Source of the DNA: Candidatus Poseidoniaceae archaeon
Lineage (GTDB): Archaea; Thermoplasmatota; Poseidoniia; Poseidoniales; Poseidoniaceae
DNA: 7,712 bases
Assembly: GCA_029250305.1 (NCBI GenBank)
Contig: JAQXFM010000067.1
Location: 1 to 7,712, forward strand
Reading direction: 5' to 3'
The notes beneath the pieces were generated by a model, which was not told where the DNA came from, ran no database searches, and saw only the letters and a program-made list of their open reading frames with translations. Shown one piece after another: positions 5,176 to 7,712 of the stretch (position 1 is its first letter; the number at the start of each line of letters is the position of its first letter). The position numbers and the translations under genes were made by a program.

Positions 5176-6668
5176 ACCCCCGACTTGTCGACCGGGTGCA
5201 CACCCTCAACACAAGCCCAATCAATGAAAGTGGAGAATATGTGCTCTACTGGATGATCGCCAATCGCAGGTATCATTCGAACGCTGCTCTCGAATACGCA
5301 GCCCACATGGCCGAACAGCACAATGTCCCGCTCTTGGTTCTCGAAGAAATCTCGACACGACATAAGTTTGCAAACGATCGAATCACCGCCTTCATGGTTC
5401 AAGGGATGCTCGACAACATCCGAGTCTTCAGAGATAACAAAATCAGGTACATCCCTTGGGTCGAAACACCTCTCTCTGGTCAAATCGGAAAACTACACGA
5501 ACTTGCTCCAAAAGCAGTGATGGTCATCAGCGATGACTTCCCTACATACTTCCCCCGCAAAGCAGTCGAAAGTGCCTCGAAATCCCTCTCTGTCCGATTC
5601 CTCACTGTGGACTCAAACGGGGTGTTCCCTATGTCATGGACCGAACGACCTTACCCTACCGCTCACGGATTCAGGCGATTCGTCCACGAGCGATTCGTTG
5701 AGTGCATGGAAACATGGCCCTCACACAACCCAATTCCTGCTGAACACACGTTGTGGATGGGAGACGACGAATTCAACACCATCGTCAAAAATTCAAAACT
5801 CGGCGTCACACCGTTCGAGTGGTTGTGGCGCGCCGGAGAACAGGGCTCATCAGGGCGTGATGCGCTCTCCACCCTTGACATCGACCATTCCGTTCCGCCT
5901 GTTGCAAATGTGCAAGGTGGCCGAGACACAGCGGTGCGAATGCTGAGGGAGTTCCTCTCGAACAGACTCAATCGCTATCATGAAGATCGGAACCAAGTCA
6001 AAAATCCGGCCACCAGTGGCCTTTCCCCATGGTTCCACTTCGGTCATCTTTCGACCGTTGAAGTTGTGCAACGCATTCTCGATTTGAATGGATGGATGCC
6101 CGATCTCATCAACGCACCACGACGCGGGGCAAGAGCAGGTTGGTGGGGCTTGCCTGAACCTGTCGAAGCATTCCTCGATCAAATCATCACATGGCGAGAA
6201 CTCGGATTTAACAACGCATACCACAATCCAGAACACAACCACTACACCTCCTTGCCAGACTGGGCCAAAATCACCCTCTCTGAACACGCTGATGATGAAC
6301 GGACCACTTACACACTCAAACAAATACGTGAAGCAGACACACACGATGAAATCTGGAACGCTGCTCAACGACAACTTGTCCGAAAAGGAATCATTCACAA
6401 TTACCTGCGAATGCTTTGGGGGAAGCGCATCCTCGAATGGGCCTCATCACCCGAAGAAGCAGCTGAATGGATGATTGAGCTCAACGACACCTATGCACTC
6501 GACGGGCGCGATCCGAATTCCTACACTGGAATTTTCTGGGTCCTCGGAAGGCACGACCGAGCATGGGGCCCAGAGCGGGCTATCTTCGGGAAAATCCGCT
6601 ACATGTCATCTGAAAACACACGGCGAAAGTTCGACCTCAAACCTTACCTCCAAGAGTTTGGCCACTGA
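5172..6668 (+). CDS. Class II CPD photolyase (deoxyribodipyrimidine photo-lyase)
   Basis: A flavoenzyme of 498 residues that splits cyclobutane pyrimidine dimers with blue or near-UV light. The N-terminal antenna-type alpha/beta domain starts with GEYVLYWMIANRR (21-33), the class II YVLYWM signature. The FAD-binding helical domain shows EDRN and SGLSPWFHFGHLS (about 271-294), ITWRELGFN (339-347), LPDWA..TL..H, THDEIWNAAQ (390-399), HNYLRMLWGK (409-418), LDGRDPNSYTGIFW (443-456), HDRAWGPER and IFGKIRYMS (461-479), ending in RRKFDLKPYL. W395, W416 and W423 have spacings of 21 and 7, as recalled for the electron-transfer tryptophan triad of the Methanosarcina mazei class II enzyme. It is second in the plus operon with an ATGA overlap. 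Against a cryptochrome role: full catalytic-domain conservation. The antenna pigment (possibly 8-HDF/F0) is not readable from sequence. Confidence 0.95.
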   Translation: MNPRLVDRVHTLNTSPINESGEYVLYWMIANRRYHSNAALEYAAHMAEQHNVPLLVLEEISTRHKFANDRITAFMVQGMLDNIRVFRDNKIRYIPWVETPLSGQIGKLHELAPKAVMVISDDFPTYFPRKAVESASKSLSVRFLTVDSNGVFPMSWTERPYPTAHGFRRFVHERFVECMETWPSHNPIPAEHTLWMGDDEFNTIVKNSKLGVTPFEWLWRAGEQGSSGRDALSTLDIDHSVPPVANVQGGRDTAVRMLREFLSNRLNRYHEDRNQVKNPATSGLSPWFHFGHLSTVEVVQRILDLNGWMPDLINAPRRGARAGWWGLPEPVEAFLDQIITWRELGFNNAYHNPEHNHYTSLPDWAKITLSEHADDERTTYTLKQIREADTHDEIWNAAQRQLVRKGIIHNYLRMLWGKRILEWASSPEEAAEWMIELNDTYALDGRDPNSYTGIFWVLGRHDRAWGPERAIFGKIRYMSSENTRRKFDLKPYLQEFGH

Positions 6669-6672
6669 ACAT

Positions 6673-6676
6673 GAGG
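6673..6676 (+). promoter_or_regulatory. Shine-Dalgarno GAGG of the SRPBCC-SDR gene
   Basis: GAGG stands 7 bases before the ATG at 6684 in the 15-base gap after the photolyase stop. It decides between this ATG and the out-of-frame ATG at 6671. Confidence 0.6.
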
Positions 6677-6683
6677 CGTTGGC

Positions 6684-7712
6684 ATGGAATACACACACAT
6701 CACTCAGGTCCCCGACGACATAGAGACAACCTTCGCTTGGCATGAAAGAAAGGGTTCCTTCCGAAGATTGATGCCGCCATGGGAAGAAGTAGAGGAAGTA
6801 CGAGCCGATCCGACCCTCGAAAATGGATCCGAGCGGATTTTCAGGTTCCCGATGGGTCCAATAAAACTTCAGTGGATTGCAAGGCACAAAGGCTACAACC
6901 CACCACATGCGTTTGCTGATGACATGATCAAAGGACCATTCAAGTCATGGTCACACGTCCACGCTTTCATCTCAAACGATGATGGTACATGCCGAATTGA
7001 AGACAGGGTCGAATTCAGCGTGCCGCTTGGCGGCCTTGGAAGCCTGGTAGCCGGGAGAAGTGTTCGAAAGCGAATCGATCGAATGTTCAATGCCCGAGGC
7101 ATTCGGCTGACAAGAGACATACAACGCCACAAAGAATTCAAGCACATGCCTCGGAAGAAAATTCTGATTGCTGGGTCATCTGGACTCATCGGGAGGCAAC
7201 TCGTGGCGTTTCTCGACACGGGCAACCACGAAGTGTGGCGATTGGTGCGAAGAACACCAGCCAAAGACGCTCAAGAAATTCAGTGGGATCCAAAAAACGG
7301 CACACTCGATTCAGCAGCGTTGGAAGGCTTCGACGCTGTCATTCACCTTGGTGGCGCAGGCGTTGGAGACAAACGCTGGAGCAAGAAACGGATGGAATTA
7401 ATTCGAACCAGCCGAACTGAAAGCACTGGCCTTCTCGCAAGAACATTGGCAAACCTCGAGAACAAACCAGAGGTATTCATGGTCGCAAGTGCCATCGGCT
7501 ACTACGGAAACCGAGGCAATGAAGAACTCACGGAATCATCGAAGGCAGGTGAAGGCTACCTCCCAGAAACATGCATCGCTTGGGAAGCATCGGCTCAACC
7601 TGCAAAGGATGCTGGAATTCGAACGATTCACACCCGTACAGGTGGAATCGTATTGGATGCAACCGGCGGAGGCCTTGGTAAGATGCTCCTTCCGGCAAAG
7701 CTTGGCGCTGGT
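6684..7712 (+). CDS. SRPBCC domain-NAD(P)-dependent epimerase (TIGR01777-type) fusion, 3' part missing
   Basis: The frame stays open from the ATG at 6684 to the window end (343 residues). Residues 1 to about 150 look like an SRPBCC/polyketide cyclase-type lipid or ligand-binding domain: an initial strand with FAWHERKGSFRRLMPPWE, a middle KLQWIARHKG strand, IKGPFKSWSHVHAF and RIEDRVEFSVPLGG, then the long C-terminal helix. From about 157 a Rossmann domain begins with KKILIAGSSGLIG (G164-x2-G167-x2-G170). HLGGAGVGDKRW at 221-232, the RTSRTESTGLLA helix, and SAIGYYG at 269-275 are hallmarks of the TIGR01777 epimerase group (COG1090, YfcH/SulA-like). The full fusion is normally about 450-480 residues, so roughly a quarter is missing. 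The reaction of the group is unknown. It follows the photolyase by 15 bp. In some bacteria relatives also lie near photolyase genes (recalled, unchecked). Confidence 0.9.
   Translation, partial: MEYTHITQVPDDIETTFAWHERKGSFRRLMPPWEEVEEVRADPTLENGSERIFRFPMGPIKLQWIARHKGYNPPHAFADDMIKGPFKSWSHVHAFISNDDGTCRIEDRVEFSVPLGGLGSLVAGRSVRKRIDRMFNARGIRLTRDIQRHKEFKHMPRKKILIAGSSGLIGRQLVAFLDTGNHEVWRLVRRTPAKDAQEIQWDPKNGTLDSAALEGFDAVIHLGGAGVGDKRWSKKRMELIRTSRTESTGLLARTLANLENKPEVFMVASAIGYYGNRGNEELTESSKAGEGYLPETCIAWEASAQPAKDAGIRTIHTRTGGIVLDATGGGLGKMLLPAKLGAG

Noticed and set aside
5850..6398. 182-residue minus-strand open frame inside the photolyase gene
   Set aside because: Antisense to the most conserved part of the photolyase; hydrophobic stretches come from the reverse complement of its codons.
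5172..6668. Cryptochrome instead of photolyase
   Set aside because: The catalytic-domain motifs and tryptophan triad spacing match class II CPD photolyases, and there is no C-terminal signalling extension.
6671..6673. Alternative ATG just after the photolyase stop
   Set aside because: It opens a different frame from the SRPBCC-SDR protein; the in-frame ATG at 6684 has a well-spaced GAGG.
1..7712. tRNA/rRNA genes, CRISPR array, insertion sequences, att sites, terminators
   Set aside because: Gaps between genes are all under 100 bases; no repeats with regular spacers, no terminal inverted repeats or transposase, no tRNA-like clover leaf and no convincing T-rich terminator were seen.

Overview
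The window is a compact, almost fully coding stretch holding eight genes in two divergent operons. It most likely comes from an archaeon. The best guess is a marine Thermoplasmatota of the Poseidoniales (Marine Group II) type, at moderate confidence and without a phylogenetic marker gene. The pointers are a TrmB-type regulator, TATA boxes placed about 26 bases before start codons that lack Shine-Dalgarno sequences (leaderless transcription), and archaeal-style gene packing. Several enzymes look bacterial in type, notably GTP cyclohydrolase II.

Left operon, minus strand, transcribed from about 4588 towards 1: GTP cyclohydrolase II (ribA), a PrxQ/BCP-like peroxiredoxin, a TrmB-family regulator with a long C-terminal ligand-domain-like extension, an ABC1/UbiB-family atypical kinase, and an FAD-dependent phytoene desaturase/protoporphyrinogen oxidase-like oxidoreductase that runs off the left edge. 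Spacing is tight: 39 bp, a 4-base ATGA overlap, 38 bp and 9 bp.

Right operon, plus strand, from 4684: a Nudix hydrolase, a class II CPD photolyase (4-base ATGA overlap with the Nudix gene), and an SRPBCC-SDR (TIGR01777-type) fusion that runs off the right edge. No gap between genes exceeds 100 bases, and I see no RNA gene, transposon, CRISPR array or convincing terminator.

The most interesting regulatory signal is a shared promoter layout. The two divergent leading genes (ribA, Nudix) and the internal ubiB-like gene all lack a good SD, and each is preceded by AAACA(G/T)-N3-TT(T/G)ATA ending 23-24 bases before its ATG. The internal genes carry purine-rich SD sequences (GAGGTG, GAGGGG, GAGG or a G run). 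The 95 bp between the ribA and Nudix ATGs therefore looks like a two-way control point, with a TCTGAG direct repeat at the ribA initiation region as a possible operator.

Functionally, the set suggests a light and oxidative-stress or flavin module, which is inference. RibA starts riboflavin/FAD synthesis, and both the photolyase and the FAD oxidoreductase use FAD. The peroxiredoxin removes peroxides, the Nudix enzyme may clean up damaged or signalling nucleotides, and the UbiB-like kinase and oxidoreductase point to isoprenoid or quinone-type lipids. The TrmB-family protein is the obvious candidate regulator.
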